DNA of 64,000 nt from Microcella frigidaquae (GTDB taxonomy: Bacteria; Actinomycetota; Actinomycetes; Actinomycetales; Microbacteriaceae): positions 620,001-684,000 of the forward strand of contig NZ_JACHBS010000001.1 in NCBI RefSeq assembly GCF_014200395.1, written 5' to 3'. A model generated the notes under the pieces. The model made no database searches. It had not been told where the DNA came from and saw only the letters and a list, made by a program, of their open reading frames with translations. This document shows positions 46,117-57,087 of this stretch, one piece after another (within the stretch, counting starts at the first letter, position 1; the number at the start of each line of letters is the position of its first letter). Position numbers and translations under genes: made by a program.

Positions 46117-46602
46117 CTAGACGATCTCGTGCCCGGCGATCTGGCCGGTGGTCTCGTACTCGGCGAGCTGCGCGATGCGGCGCGCGTGGCGCTCCTCGCC
46201 CGGGAAGGGCGTGCCGATGAAGAGGTCGATGAAGCGCAGCGCCTCGTCGACCGTGTGTTGGCGTGCGCCGATCGCGATGACGTTGGCATCGTTGTGCTCG
46301 CGGGCGAGGGTCGCGGTCGCGTCGCTCCACACCAGGGCGGCGCGGATGCCCTGCACCTTGTTCGCGGCGATCTGCTCGCCGTTGCCCGAGCCGCCGAAGA
46401 CGATGCCGAGCGCCTCGACGCCCGCCGCCTGGTCGCGCGCGACGGCGCGGGCGGCGTTGATGCAGAAGCTCGGGTAATCGTCGAGCGGGTCGTACGACTG
46501 CGGCCCGTGATCGTGCACCTCATGCCCCTGAGCGGCGACGTGCTCGCGCACCGTCTGGCTGAACTCGAGGCCGGCGTGGTCGGTCGCGACGTGGATGCGC
46601 AT
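46117..46602 (-). CDS. rpiB: Ribose-5-phosphate isomerase B
   Basis: 161 residues. MRIHVATDHAGLEF and IVFGGSGNGEQIAANKVQGIRAALVW match RpiB. GGSGNGEQ is the actinobacterial variant in which a Glu replaces the catalytic Cys of E. coli RpiB. It interconverts ribose 5-phosphate and ribulose 5-phosphate. The nei gene follows 6 bp after the stop. ATG 46602 is the family start. Confidence 0.95.
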   Translation of the reverse strand: MRIHVATDHAGLEFSQTVREHVAAQGHEVHDHGPQSYDPLDDYPSFCINAARAVARDQAAGVEALGIVFGGSGNGEQIAANKVQGIRAALVWSDATATLAREHNDANVIAIGARQHTVDEALRFIDLFIGTPFPGEERHARRIAQLAEYETTGQIAGHEIV

Positions 46603-46694
46603 GGGCTCGATTCTACGAGGGCAGGACGTTCGACTCTGTCGCTGAGAGACCCTCAGTGGCACCCTGGGGGCACCACCGAACGAGAGGAGTCACC

Positions 46695-47471
46695 ATGACT
46701 CGCACCTACGTCGTCACCGGCGCCGCCAGCGGCATCGGGGCCGCGACCGCCGCCCTCCTCACCGGGCAGGGCCACCGCGTCATCGGGGTCGACCTTCATG
46801 ACGCCGACGTCACCGTTGACCTCACCACGCACGAGGGGCGCACCGCGCTCGTCACTCACGTCACCGAGCTCAGCGGCGGCCGCATCGACGCGATCATCGC
46901 CAACGCCGGCCTCGCCACCGAGTCGACCGCCACGGTCGCCGTCAACTACTTCGGAGCGATCGCGACGCTCGAGGGGCTGCGGCCGCTGCTGGCGGGCTCG
47001 GATGCTCCGCGCGCGTCAGCGACCGCGTCGATGGCCTCGCTCTTCCCGGTCGACGACGCGCTCGTCGACGCATGCCTCGCCCACGACGAGCCGGCCGCGC
47101 TGCACCGCGCGCAGCAGCTGCTCGACGAGGGGCAGGGCGGGCTCATCTACGGCTCGACCAAGCGCGCGCTGGCGCGCTGGATCCGCCGGAATGCGGCGAC
47201 GCCCGAGTGGGCCGGTGCGGGCATCCCGCTCAATGCCGTCGCCCCGGGAGTCATCCGCACTGCCATGACAGCGCAGTTCACGTCGACGGAGGAGGCCGAG
47301 AAGGCGATCCTGCAGATGGTGCCGATGCCGCTCAACGGCATCGCCGACGCGCCCGTCGTGGCGAACCTCATCGCGTTCTTGACGAGCGTCGAGAACTCGC
47401 ACCTCTGCGGTCAGGTCGTCTTCGTCGACGGCGGCAGCGACGTGGTGATCCGCGGCGACTCGACCTGGTAG
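46695..47471 (+). CDS. Short-chain dehydrogenase/reductase (hydroxysteroid-dehydrogenase-like)
   Basis: 258 residues. NAD(P) motif TGAASGIG near the N-terminus, IANAG, active site YGSTK (Tyr and Lys), and C-terminal GQVVFVDGGSDVV. VDLTTHEGR and the short loop before the active site resemble 3-alpha-hydroxysteroid dehydrogenases. ATG 46695 follows GAGGAG. Substrate unknown. Confidence 0.88.
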   Translation: MTRTYVVTGAASGIGAATAALLTGQGHRVIGVDLHDADVTVDLTTHEGRTALVTHVTELSGGRIDAIIANAGLATESTATVAVNYFGAIATLEGLRPLLAGSDAPRASATASMASLFPVDDALVDACLAHDEPAALHRAQQLLDEGQGGLIYGSTKRALARWIRRNAATPEWAGAGIPLNAVAPGVIRTAMTAQFTSTEEAEKAILQMVPMPLNGIADAPVVANLIAFLTSVENSHLCGQVVFVDGGSDVVIRGDSTW

Positions 47472-47515
47472 GACAGTGGGCTGCTCGGGGCGCTACGCGA
47501 TGTGTCAGGTCGCGG

Positions 47516-47860
47516 TCACGCGATGTAGATCTTGCGGAGCGTCTCGAGCACCCGCCACTCGGTCTCCTCGCCGTCGTCGAGGCGGCCGACCGAGCCGGCG
47601 CGCAGCTCGACCTCGGAGCCGTCACCGCGGCGCAGGATGGAGTGCCCGCGCAGCACGATGAACACCTCTTCGACCTCGACGTCGGTGACGGTGCCGGGCG
47701 TGATCTCCCACACCCCGACCTCCCAGTCGTCGAGCTCGGTGAGGGCGGCGATACCCGTGGTGGGCGAGCCCTCGACGACCTGTTCGGCGTCGACGGGCTC
47801 GTGCTCGAGTTCGAGCTCGAGGGCCTGCAGCACCGTTGCTGCGTCGAGGGGAAGGGTCAC
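47516..47860 (-). CDS. Small cupin-domain protein coupled to a FAD oxidoreductase
   Basis: 114 residues from GTG 47860 ([14 protein letters not shown]). A single cupin core: EVGVWEITPGTVTDVEVEEVFIVLRGHSILRRGDGSEVELRAGSVGRLDDGEETEWRVLETLRKIYI. Metal ligand positions are poorly conserved (one His). The GTGA overlap with the upstream gene stop shows translational coupling. It is probably a detoxifying or regulatory partner; related cupins follow amine oxidase genes in polyamine and amino-acid catabolism. Confidence 0.85.
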   Translation of the reverse strand: MTLPLDAATVLQALELELEHEPVDAEQVVEGSPTTGIAALTELDDWEVGVWEITPGTVTDVEVEEVFIVLRGHSILRRGDGSEVELRAGSVGRLDDGEETEWRVLETLRKIYIA

Positions 47861-49275
47861 GAGTCGAACCCTAGCCCCACGGCGTCGAGCGTGCGCAGGA
47901 AGGCATTTCTCTTTCCCGAATTGTGATCTGCGCGGTCGAGCGCCCAGCGCACCGACTGCACGGCCGGATAGGTGGCGGGCTCGGGCGGGAAGGGCAGCGG
48001 CATGCTGCGCACCATGTCGAGCGAGGTGCGCTCGGTGGTCTCGCCGGCGAGCTGGTCGAGCATGACGTTCGCCGCGAAGCGGGTGGCCGCGACCCCGAGT
48101 CCCGTGAAGCCCGCCGAGTAGGCGACGCGGCCCTGGTGCGCGGTCGCGTGGAACGCGCAGAAGCGGCTGCACGTGTCGATGACGCCCGCCCAGCGGTGCG
48201 TGAAGCGCACGCCCTCGAGCTGCGGGAAGGTCGTGAAGAAGTGGCTGGCGAGCTTCTCGTACGACTCGCGACGGTCGTCGTACTGCGGGCGGATGCGCCC
48301 GCCGAAGTGGTAGATCGCGTCGTATCCACCCCACAGGATGCGGTTGTCGGCACTGAGGCGGTAGTAGTGGAACTGGTTGGCGCTGTCGGCGACGCCCGGC
48401 CGACCCTGCCACCCGATCGACGCGAGTTGGGCATCCGTGAGCGGTTCGGTCATGAGAACGTAGTCGTAGACCGGCACGGTGTGCAGGCGGTAGCGCTTGA
48501 GCAGCGATGGAAAGGCGTTGGTGGCGAGCGCCACCCGTGCGGCACGAACAGCACCCTCGCGCGTGCGCAGCTCGATGGCGTCCCGCTCGGCGCGCAGGTC
48601 GAGCACCGGGGTGCCCTCGAAGACCTCGACGCCGGCATCGAGCACGGCACCGAGCAGAGAATCGGCGAGCTTTCCGGGATGCACGAGCGCCGTATCCCGC
48701 ACCGACCACAGCCCGCCCTCATAGGTGGGCGAGTTGATCTGCGCGCGCATCGCGGCGGCGTCGTAGAACAGCTCGTGCTCGCCGTCGTGGGCGGCCTCGA
48801 GCGCGGCCACCTGGTAGCTCTCGGTCGCAACGGCGAAGGAGCCGACGCGCTCGAAGTCGCAGTCCCAGCGCTCGGCCTCGACCGTGGCCTGGATCTCGTC
48901 GAGGTTCTGCATGCCGAGCCGGTCGAGCGTGGCGAGCTCGTCGGGGAACCGGGTCTCGCCGTTTTTGGCGCCGTGGGTGAGGGTGGCTTCGACGAAGCCG
49001 CCGTTGCGACCGCTGGCCGCCCAGCCGATGCGCTTGCCCTCGAGCAGCACGACGCGGACGTCGGGGTTGCGGCGCTTGGCGAGCAGGGCCGTCCAGAGCC
49101 CGGTGTAGCCGCCGCCGACGACGGCGAGGTCGGCCTGCACGGTCGCGGCGAGCGCCGGACGAACCGGACGCTCGGGCAGGTCGTCGAGCCAGAACGGCTG
49201 CAGCCGCGAGCCCTCGAGGCTCTCGGTGATGAGGCGGGCGTCGGGTCGCTGGCGCTCGAAGACGGTCGTGTGCAT
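47857..49275 (-). CDS. FAD-dependent oxidoreductase (DAO family, gamma-glutamylputrescine oxidase-like)
   Basis: 472 residues. The FAD motif is [48 protein letters not shown] is the DAO-family flavin loop; and C-terminal [19 protein letters not shown] and [16 protein letters not shown] complete the fold. It resembles PuuB-type amine oxidases, but no other putrescine genes are here. An 18-bp palindrome lies 19 bp upstream of the start. Confidence 0.87.
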   Translation of the reverse strand: MHTTVFERQRPDARLITESLEGSRLQPFWLDDLPERPVRPALAATVQADLAVVGGGYTGLWTALLAKRRNPDVRVVLLEGKRIGWAASGRNGGFVEATLTHGAKNGETRFPDELATLDRLGMQNLDEIQATVEAERWDCDFERVGSFAVATESYQVAALEAAHDGEHELFYDAAAMRAQINSPTYEGGLWSVRDTALVHPGKLADSLLGAVLDAGVEVFEGTPVLDLRAERDAIELRTREGAVRAARVALATNAFPSLLKRYRLHTVPVYDYVLMTEPLTDAQLASIGWQGRPGVADSANQFHYYRLSADNRILWGGYDAIYHFGGRIRPQYDDRRESYEKLASHFFTTFPQLEGVRFTHRWAGVIDTCSRFCAFHATAHQGRVAYSAGFTGLGVAATRFAANVMLDQLAGETTERTSLDMVRSMPLPFPPEPATYPAVQSVRWALDRADHNSGKRNAFLRTLDAVGLGFDS

Positions 49276-49293
49276 TGCTCCATGGTGCCACGA

Positions 49294-49311
49294 GTTGTCC
49301 AGATGGACAAC
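49294..49311. promoter_or_regulatory. Perfect 18-bp palindrome GTTGTCCAGATGGACAAC, likely operator
   Basis: GTTGTCC-AGAT-GGACAAC (7-4-7). It lies between the divergent FAD oxidoreductase and amylosucrase genes. The form resembles GntR-family operators (TTGTCC-N4-GGACAA). No regulator gene adjoins it. Confidence 0.6.
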
Positions 49312-49350
49312 AAGGAATCACGGTGTCGCAGCCGACTTAGACTGACGACC

Positions 49351-51219
49351 GTGCCGAACCTCGAGCCCGCCGCCGCACTCGACGCCGCGCGGCGGCCCGA
49401 CACCGACGACGACGCCTGGGCCGCCTTCCGCGCCCGCGCCGAGGCCGAGGCCCCGCGCATGGCGACCCTTCTCACCCAGCTCTACGGCACCGCCGACGCC
49501 CTGCCCGGCCTGATGACCGTGCTCGCCGAGCACTGGCAGCAGCGCTCCCCCGCGCTCCGGGCGCTCGATGACCAGCGCCTGGCCGACCCCGACTGGTTCC
49601 AGTCGAACCGCTTGCTCGGCGGCGTCTGCTACGTCGACCGCTGGGCGGGCGACCTCGAGGGCGTGCGGGCGCGCATCCCGTACTTCCGCGAGCTGGGCCT
49701 CACCTACCTGCACCTCATGCCGCTGTTCGCGGCGCCGGCCGAGAACAGCGACGGCGGCTACGCGGTGTCGAGCTACCGCGAGGTGAACCCCGCCCTCGGC
49801 ACCATGGAACAGTTGCAGGCCCTCGCCGCCGAGCTGCACGAGAACGGCATCGCGCTCGTGCTCGACTTCATCCTCAACCACACTTCCAACGAGCACGAGT
49901 GGGCCCAGCGCGCGCTCGCCGGCGAGAAGCAGTTCGAGGACTACTACTGGGTCTTCCCCGACCGCACGATGCCCGACCAGTTCGAGCAGCACGTGCGCGA
50001 GATCTTCCCCGACAACCACTCCGGCTCGTTCGTGCCGATGCCCGACGGCAGTGGGCGGTGGGTGTGGGCGACGTTCCACGACTTCCAGTGGGATCTCAAC
50101 TACTCGAACCCCGCGGTGCTGGCCGCCATGGTGGGCGAGATGCTGTTTCTCGCTAATCAGGGGGTGGACATCCTGCGCATGGACGCGGTCGCGTTCATCT
50201 GGAAGCGGCTCGGCACCGCCTGCGAGAACCTGCCCGAGGCGCACGTGCTGATCCAGCTGTTCACGGCGGCCCTGCGCGTCGCGGCGCCCGCGGTGATGTT
50301 CAAGAGCGAGGCGATCGTGCATCCCGACCAGGTGGTGGAGTACATCTCGGTCGAGAAGTGCCGCATCAGCTACAACCCGCTGCAGATGGCGCTGATCTGG
50401 AACTCACTGGCCACGCGCGATGGGCGGATGCTGCAGCAGGCGCTCGACCGCCGCCACACCCTGCCCGCCGGCACCGCGTGGGTCAACTACGTGCGAAGTC
50501 ACGACGACATCGGCTGGACGTTCGCCGATGAAGACGCCGCCGAGCTCGGCATCGACGGATTCGACCACCGCCGGTTCTTGAACAGCTTCTACGTCAACCG
50601 TTTCGCGGGCAGCTTTGCCCGGGGCATCCCGTTTCAAGACAACCCGAAGACCGGCGACTGCCGCATCTCGGGCACGACTGCCTCACTTGCCGGCCTCGAG
50701 GCGGGCGATGCGGGGGCGATCGACCGCATTCTGCTCGCCCACTCGATCGTGCTGTCGACGGGCGGCATTCCGCTCATCTACCTGGGCGACGAGGTCGGCC
50801 AGCTGAACGACCCGCACTGGGCCGACGACCCCAGCCAGGCCGACGACAGCCGCTGGGCGCACCGCCCGCACTACCCCGCCGAGCTCTACGCGCAGCGCAC
50901 CGACCCGACGACGACCGCGGGCCGCCTCTACGCCGGCCTGCAGCACCTCATCACGGTGCGCCGCGCCACCCCCGAGTTCGCCGGCAACACCCTCATCGGC
51001 TTCGACGCCAAGAACCCGCACATCATCGGCTACCAGCGCCCCGGCCCCCGCGGCCCCGTCGTCTGCTTCGCCAACGTCGCCGACGACCCGCAGCCCATCG
51101 ACCCGCTGACTCTCTCGGGCCTGCCCGGGGTCATGACCGACCTGCTGACGGATGCCCACCACGACCTGCGCGCCGGCCTCACCCTCCCCGCCCACGGCGC
51201 GGTGTGGTTGCGAGGCTGA
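49351..51219 (+). CDS. Amylosucrase-like GH13 alpha-glucan enzyme
   Basis: 622 residues. GH13 motifs in order: [23 protein letters not shown] (nucleophile Asp), FKSEAIVHP (acid/base Glu), [14 protein letters not shown] (second Asp). The N-terminal helical part ([30 protein letters not shown]) and length fit GH13_4 amylosucrases, which make alpha-glucan from sucrose; specificity is not proven. GTG 49351 lies 7 nt after TAGACT (leaderless). The last 491 bp are repeated at 54903. Confidence 0.88.
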   Translation: MPNLEPAAALDAARRPDTDDDAWAAFRARAEAEAPRMATLLTQLYGTADALPGLMTVLAEHWQQRSPALRALDDQRLADPDWFQSNRLLGGVCYVDRWAGDLEGVRARIPYFRELGLTYLHLMPLFAAPAENSDGGYAVSSYREVNPALGTMEQLQALAAELHENGIALVLDFILNHTSNEHEWAQRALAGEKQFEDYYWVFPDRTMPDQFEQHVREIFPDNHSGSFVPMPDGSGRWVWATFHDFQWDLNYSNPAVLAAMVGEMLFLANQGVDILRMDAVAFIWKRLGTACENLPEAHVLIQLFTAALRVAAPAVMFKSEAIVHPDQVVEYISVEKCRISYNPLQMALIWNSLATRDGRMLQQALDRRHTLPAGTAWVNYVRSHDDIGWTFADEDAAELGIDGFDHRRFLNSFYVNRFAGSFARGIPFQDNPKTGDCRISGTTASLAGLEAGDAGAIDRILLAHSIVLSTGGIPLIYLGDEVGQLNDPHWADDPSQADDSRWAHRPHYPAELYAQRTDPTTTAGRLYAGLQHLITVRRATPEFAGNTLIGFDAKNPHIIGYQRPGPRGPVVCFANVADDPQPIDPLTLSGLPGVMTDLLTDAHHDLRAGLTLPAHGAVWLRG

Positions 51220-51395
51220 CCCGCGAAACTGGTACGCGCCCGGCCGCCAAGACTCGGCGTGGATCGTGAAAAAATTCAGGCCGAGTCACGCGGCCTGGGA
51301 AAGTATTCCGGCCAGATCAGAAACACTCAGCGAAATTGTTTCCAACGCGGTGGAATTGAGGTTGAAGAGATCGCCACACATGGTCAGTTCAGTGC

Positions 51396-51974
51396 TCAGA
51401 AACCGCTCTCTATAGAGGTGAGGCTAGGCTCATCCAGCCATTTTCCAGTCGAGACGTCATAGAGCACGACGTCGACTGAAGACCCGTCGAGAAAGAGCAC
51501 CTTCAGGCAGGGTTCGTTGTACGGCTTGCTCCGGTTGATCATCGTCCCGCAAAACTTCTCAATGTCGACGCCGACGACCAGCGAGCCCAGATTGAAGAGA
51601 TCTGCTGGCCTGAACAAGCTCAAGCGATCCGGCTCAATCCGAGCTACCAGTAGGCCTCCCCTAAAGTCCTGACTGAGCAGCGTTGAAGCTCGTCTGGTGA
51701 CTCGAGTCGCCCTTGAATCGAATTCAGCTAGAATCAGGCGGGACTCAGGAAACTGGCTGCTCAGTTCTTTCGCCGCCCTGATCGCGGCAGTTCGAGCGCG
51801 TCGCACAAAAAAGACTGAACCGACGGCAAGCAGAACAAGTGGCGAGCCGATCGCCAGGCCGATCAAGATATCCGCCCCAGCTCCGTCGGCGTAGCGAGCA
51901 AGAATAGTGATCGAGATCAACAGAACGATTATCGGGCTGGCGATTGCAAGAACTTGCCTTGATCGATTTGGCAT
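51396..51974 (-). CDS. Hypothetical membrane protein, 192 aa
   Basis: Two N-terminal helices (residues about 10-28 and 34-56) then a mixed alpha/beta cytoplasmic domain (FPESRLILAEFDSRATRVTRRASTLLSQDFRGGLLVARIEPDRLSLFRPADLFNLGSL). No known motif. Base composition is lower in GC than core genes, fitting acquired DNA. It is preceded on the minus strand by the IS21 and a lipoprotein gene, possibly once an operon. Confidence 0.65.
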   Translation of the reverse strand: MPNRSRQVLAIASPIIVLLISITILARYADGAGADILIGLAIGSPLVLLAVGSVFFVRRARTAAIRAAKELSSQFPESRLILAEFDSRATRVTRRASTLLSQDFRGGLLVARIEPDRLSLFRPADLFNLGSLVVGVDIEKFCGTMINRSKPYNEPCLKVLFLDGSSVDVVLYDVSTGKWLDEPSLTSIESGF

Positions 51975-52099
51975 GCAATGCCCTTCTGCTCGGGTGTCCG
52001 GGACGTATTGCTGGCGGTACTAGAAGTCTGGGCATGTCGACAACGCTCGAAAATTGGACAGTATCGACGCTTGAAAAGTGAACACTCGACGATTGGAGA

Positions 52100-54108
<2,009 letters not shown>

Positions 54109-54337
54109 ACTGCCCGCAACCGTTCACTTTTCCAGCGTCGGAACCGTCCAGAACTCAAGCGTCGTCGACAGGGCACAATACTGCGATACATCTGTTTCGC
54201 ATCGCCTCACCAAAATCTGTTGTGACGTGTCCCGGGTTCCGTGGAGTCCTGGCAGCGGGCTGTGGCCTTTGGACTGGAGTCCTGACCGCGAAGAACAACG
54301 CCTAGCCGACGACCTGCAGCCCACGACAAAGAAGACA

Positions 54338-54823
54338 TCACTCACAGGGCTCCTCGCCTCTCGTGCCGTCGCTTCGAGTCCACTCACCCTCCCGGATATC
54401 GGAAACAGTGAACCTCGCCGTACGCACGTCGCCGTACTCGCCGTGCTTGTCACGGAAACCGATCGTGAAGAAGACGTGATGCGCGTCTGGCATGAGCACC
54501 TCATCCTGCACAGTAGTCATGCCCTCGACGTCTTGACCCAGCAAGAATGTGTCCCCTGGACGTACGCGGGCTTCGCCCTCAAGCAGCCAGACTGTCTGAA
54601 CTTCGTCACTATCCAGGACGGGACGAACGGCCACTTCGATCGTGTTCGCGGTGACCGTGTGGCAAGTCGCGAACTGGAGTTCCCCGTCGACGTACCTCGC
54701 TGACATCCGGTCGAGCGGAACACAGCCGGCGAGTGAGACGGCAAGACAAACGCCCATGAGAGCGGCAAGAGCGCGAGGAGCCCCGTGACGGGCCCACGGC
54801 CTGCAACGCCACTTGCCACTCAT
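54338..54823 (-). CDS. Hypothetical lipoprotein
   Basis: 161 residues from ATG 54823. The signal has lipobox LAGC with Cys34 (ALMGVCLAVSLAGC). The mature domain is beta-rich (GELQFATCHTVTANTIEVAVRP, TVWLLEGEARVRPGDTFLLG) with a C-terminal CE. No family recognised. First of the pair interrupted by IS21. The reading frame on the other strand lacks a signal or homology and is ignored. Confidence 0.65.
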   Translation of the reverse strand: MSGKWRCRPWARHGAPRALAALMGVCLAVSLAGCVPLDRMSARYVDGELQFATCHTVTANTIEVAVRPVLDSDEVQTVWLLEGEARVRPGDTFLLGQDVEGMTTVQDEVLMPDAHHVFFTIGFRDKHGEYGDVRTARFTVSDIREGEWTRSDGTRGEEPCE

Positions 54824-54902
54824 GTTGGCTATTCGACCAGAGTTCTGGAGCCTTGTCGCGGCCGTCATCCTCGTGCCGTGCCGCCCAGGGCTGTGTCTTC
54901 AT

Positions 54903-55395
54903 CATTCTGCTCGCCCACTCGATCGTGCTGTCGACGGGCGGCATTCCGCTGATCTACCTGGGCGACGAGGTCGGCCAGCTGAACGACCCGCACTGGGCCG
55001 ACGACCCGAGCCAGACCGACGACAGCCGCTGGGCGCACCGCCCGCACTACCCCGCCGAGCTCTACGCGCAGCGCACCGACCCGACGACCACCGCCGGCCG
55101 CCTCTACGCCGGCCTGCAGCACCTCATCACGGTGCGCCGCGCCACCCCCGAGTTCGCCGGCAACACCCTCATCGGCTTCGACGCCAAGAACCCGCACATC
55201 ATCGGCTACCAGCGCCCCGGCCCCCGCGGCCCCGTCGTCTGCCTCGTCAACGTCGCCGACGACCCGCAGCCCATCGACCCGCTGACTCTCTCGGGCCTGC
55301 CCGGGGTCATGACCGACCTGCTGACGGATGCCCACCACGACCTGCGCGCCGGCCTCACCCTGCCAGCCCACGGCGTGGTGTGGTTGCGCGGGTGA
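54903..55395 (+). pseudogene. Duplicated 3' end of the amylosucrase-like gene
   Basis: 491 bp matching 50727-51217 with about ten scattered substitutions (for example SQTDDS for SQADDS and VCLVNV for VCFANV), ending at the same stop. It encodes about 163 C-terminal residues ([23 protein letters not shown] through VVWLRG) and lacks the catalytic domain start, so it is not a functional enzyme. Substitutions are too many for a very recent copy. The 213 bases up to the phosphatase stop hold nothing recognised. Confidence 0.9.
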
Positions 55396-55608
55396 GGCTA
55401 CGAAGCGATAACAGTTCCAAGAACCGTTTAGGCCACGAGCTCAGGCCGAGTTTGGCCGTCGAATATCCGTTCGAACCGGCCGCGTACGAATGGAGGTAGA
55501 CCAAGACCTCGCACCGTCCTGGCTTCTGGCGATCTCGAACCCGGTCATGGCTCTTGCGAAATTGGCGCAGAGCGCAAGGTTACGACTGTTCAAAGGCCGG
55601 TCGTGATG

Positions 55609-56373
55609 CTAGGCGACCGCCTCGCCGACGGGTGGGACTCTACCGAAGATGGCCAAACTGCAATCATCCTTTGTGGAGTCGCGGATCTTCGTGTCGAGTA
55701 AGCGGCGAAGTTGGTACCGGTAACTGGGCACCGAAAAGTTGCCCGCCGACGATACCAAATCCACGACTTTTCGACACGCTGGGGCGAGAGTCTTCGATCG
55801 GTGATCGAAGAGAACTGAGGCAGGCCCGTCACTCATCAAGACAAAACCACTGACGCCGACCAGCGACCCTCGAAGCAGTCGCATGTTCGTTGCTGCAGAC
55901 TCCGAAGTCACAAATGTTGTCTGGTTGGCAAACTCGTCGTTTTCAGGCCCTGAGATGACCTTCATCTCGCCGTCCTTGACGTATCCGATGACCCCATCTC
56001 CTATATGTGCCGCGATGAACTGGTCGTCCGAAACCGCGACTCCGAGAAATGTGGCAGCCAGATCTCGGACAACGAGGCGTCTGCGCTTCGCCACGCGCTC
56101 AACACGGCGGAGAAGGCGCTGAACGATTTCCACCTTGATTTGTGCGCCGTCATCTCTCGTGACGATACTCCTGAAGGAGTCGGCCAATAGCTTGCTTCCT
56201 TCTTCGACAAGTGCCTGCGCGCCAAGCTCTGACCTTGCTGCGGAGCCCGCACCATCGGCGAGACACAGGACTTGGATGCCGGCACGGTTGAGATATGCCG
56301 TGCGGTCCTGACATGGGGTGCCGTCTTCCACGTGCCCGCGTCCCCGCGTCTGATGGTGGAACTCCCGGAACAA
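55609..56373 (-). CDS. PP2C-family protein phosphatase of a TerY-P-like triad
   Basis: 254 residues. Metal-binding motifs: Asp40-Gly41 in CLADGAGSAARSELGA, FIAAHIGDGVIGYV, GFVLMSDGPASVL and KDDCSLAIF. The opening EDGTPCQDRTAY resembles PPM phosphatases. Start is TTG 56373, directly abutting the VWA stop (TAG-TTG), so the two are translationally coupled. Predicted to remove phosphates placed by the kinase encoded upstream, as in kinase/PP2C/VWA triads. Partner and target proteins are unknown. Confidence 0.88.
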   Translation of the reverse strand: MFREFHHQTRGRGHVEDGTPCQDRTAYLNRAGIQVLCLADGAGSAARSELGAQALVEEGSKLLADSFRSIVTRDDGAQIKVEIVQRLLRRVERVAKRRRLVVRDLAATFLGVAVSDDQFIAAHIGDGVIGYVKDGEMKVISGPENDEFANQTTFVTSESAATNMRLLRGSLVGVSGFVLMSDGPASVLFDHRSKTLAPACRKVVDLVSSAGNFSVPSYRYQLRRLLDTKIRDSTKDDCSLAIFGRVPPVGEAVA

Positions 56374-57060
56374 CTAGAGCTCCGCCCAACCTGCCAGGCC
56401 CTCGAGGTCGAGCTTCGGCGGCGCGTCGCCCGGGCTCGACTGTGAGACTCGGGCCACAGACTTCGACAGCCACTCGAAGAATTCCTTGAAGCTCAATCCC
56501 TGTAGTCGAAGCGGGGGCTTAGTCGGGCTAAAGCGCTTGAGGACGTCCATGTCAGCACCGGCCCCGATGCCGATTGGGAAGATCGTGAGCTTCTTGTTTC
56601 CGATTAGATCCGTCACTCGTTGAACGGCCCGCTCGAGTTCGGCAGCGCTACCGTTCGGCGCACCGTCGGTCATCAGTACGAGCCAGGGCTGGTAGTACAG
56701 GACGCCATTGTCGGAGTACAAGCGCTTTCTTTCTTCGAGTGTGTCGAGCGCAAGGTTCACTCCTTCTCCCATCGCCGTTCCGCCGCTTGCGCGGATGGAG
56801 CTGATTCGCTGCAGACGCTCGATACTCGCGAACTCCTGGATTACCCTGGCCCCCGAGTTGAACTCCACGATGCAGACTTCGGCAGCATCGTGCGCATCAT
56901 CGTCATCGTTTATTGCGTCGTAGAACTGGTTGACGCCAGTGACGAGTTCCTCGATCGGCGCGCCATCCATCGAGCCGCTTGTGTCGATGCAGAGTGCTAC
57001 AGGGACGCGCGGTGTCGGGTTTTCGATTAGGTCTTCGGTGCTGATGTCGAGTCTTGCCAT
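56374..57060 (-). CDS. TerY-like von Willebrand factor A protein
   Basis: 228 residues. Complete MIDAS: DTSGS at residues 26-30 (CIDTSGSMDGAPIEELVTG), later Thr/Asp positions in ASGGTAMGEGV and LMTDGAPNG. TerY is a metal-binding adaptor reported with kinase and PP2C partners. Located between kinase (27 bp) and phosphatase genes. Metal-dependent binding of the phosphorylated partner is inference. Confidence 0.9.
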   Translation of the reverse strand: MARLDISTEDLIENPTPRVPVALCIDTSGSMDGAPIEELVTGVNQFYDAINDDDDAHDAAEVCIVEFNSGARVIQEFASIERLQRISSIRASGGTAMGEGVNLALDTLEERKRLYSDNGVLYYQPWLVLMTDGAPNGSAAELERAVQRVTDLIGNKKLTIFPIGIGAGADMDVLKRFSPTKPPLRLQGLSFKEFFEWLSKSVARVSQSSPGDAPPKLDLEGLAGWAEL

Positions 57061-57087
57061 GTTGGGGTTCCGTTCTCTCGTGAGCGG

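Noticed and set aside
47923..49350. A 1098-codon plus-strand frame running into the amylosucrase-like gene
   Set aside because: The first 476 codons are antisense to the FAD oxidoreductase, with no homology; the promoter and GTG at 49351 mark the real start.
54227..54703. 158-codon plus-strand frame opposite the hypothetical lipoprotein
   Set aside because: The minus-strand frame has a clear lipoprotein signal; the plus-strand frame has none.
54903..55395. Amylosucrase 3' fragment as an independent gene
   Set aside because: It lacks the catalytic nucleophile and acid/base regions and has no start with a ribosome site; it is a duplicated tail.
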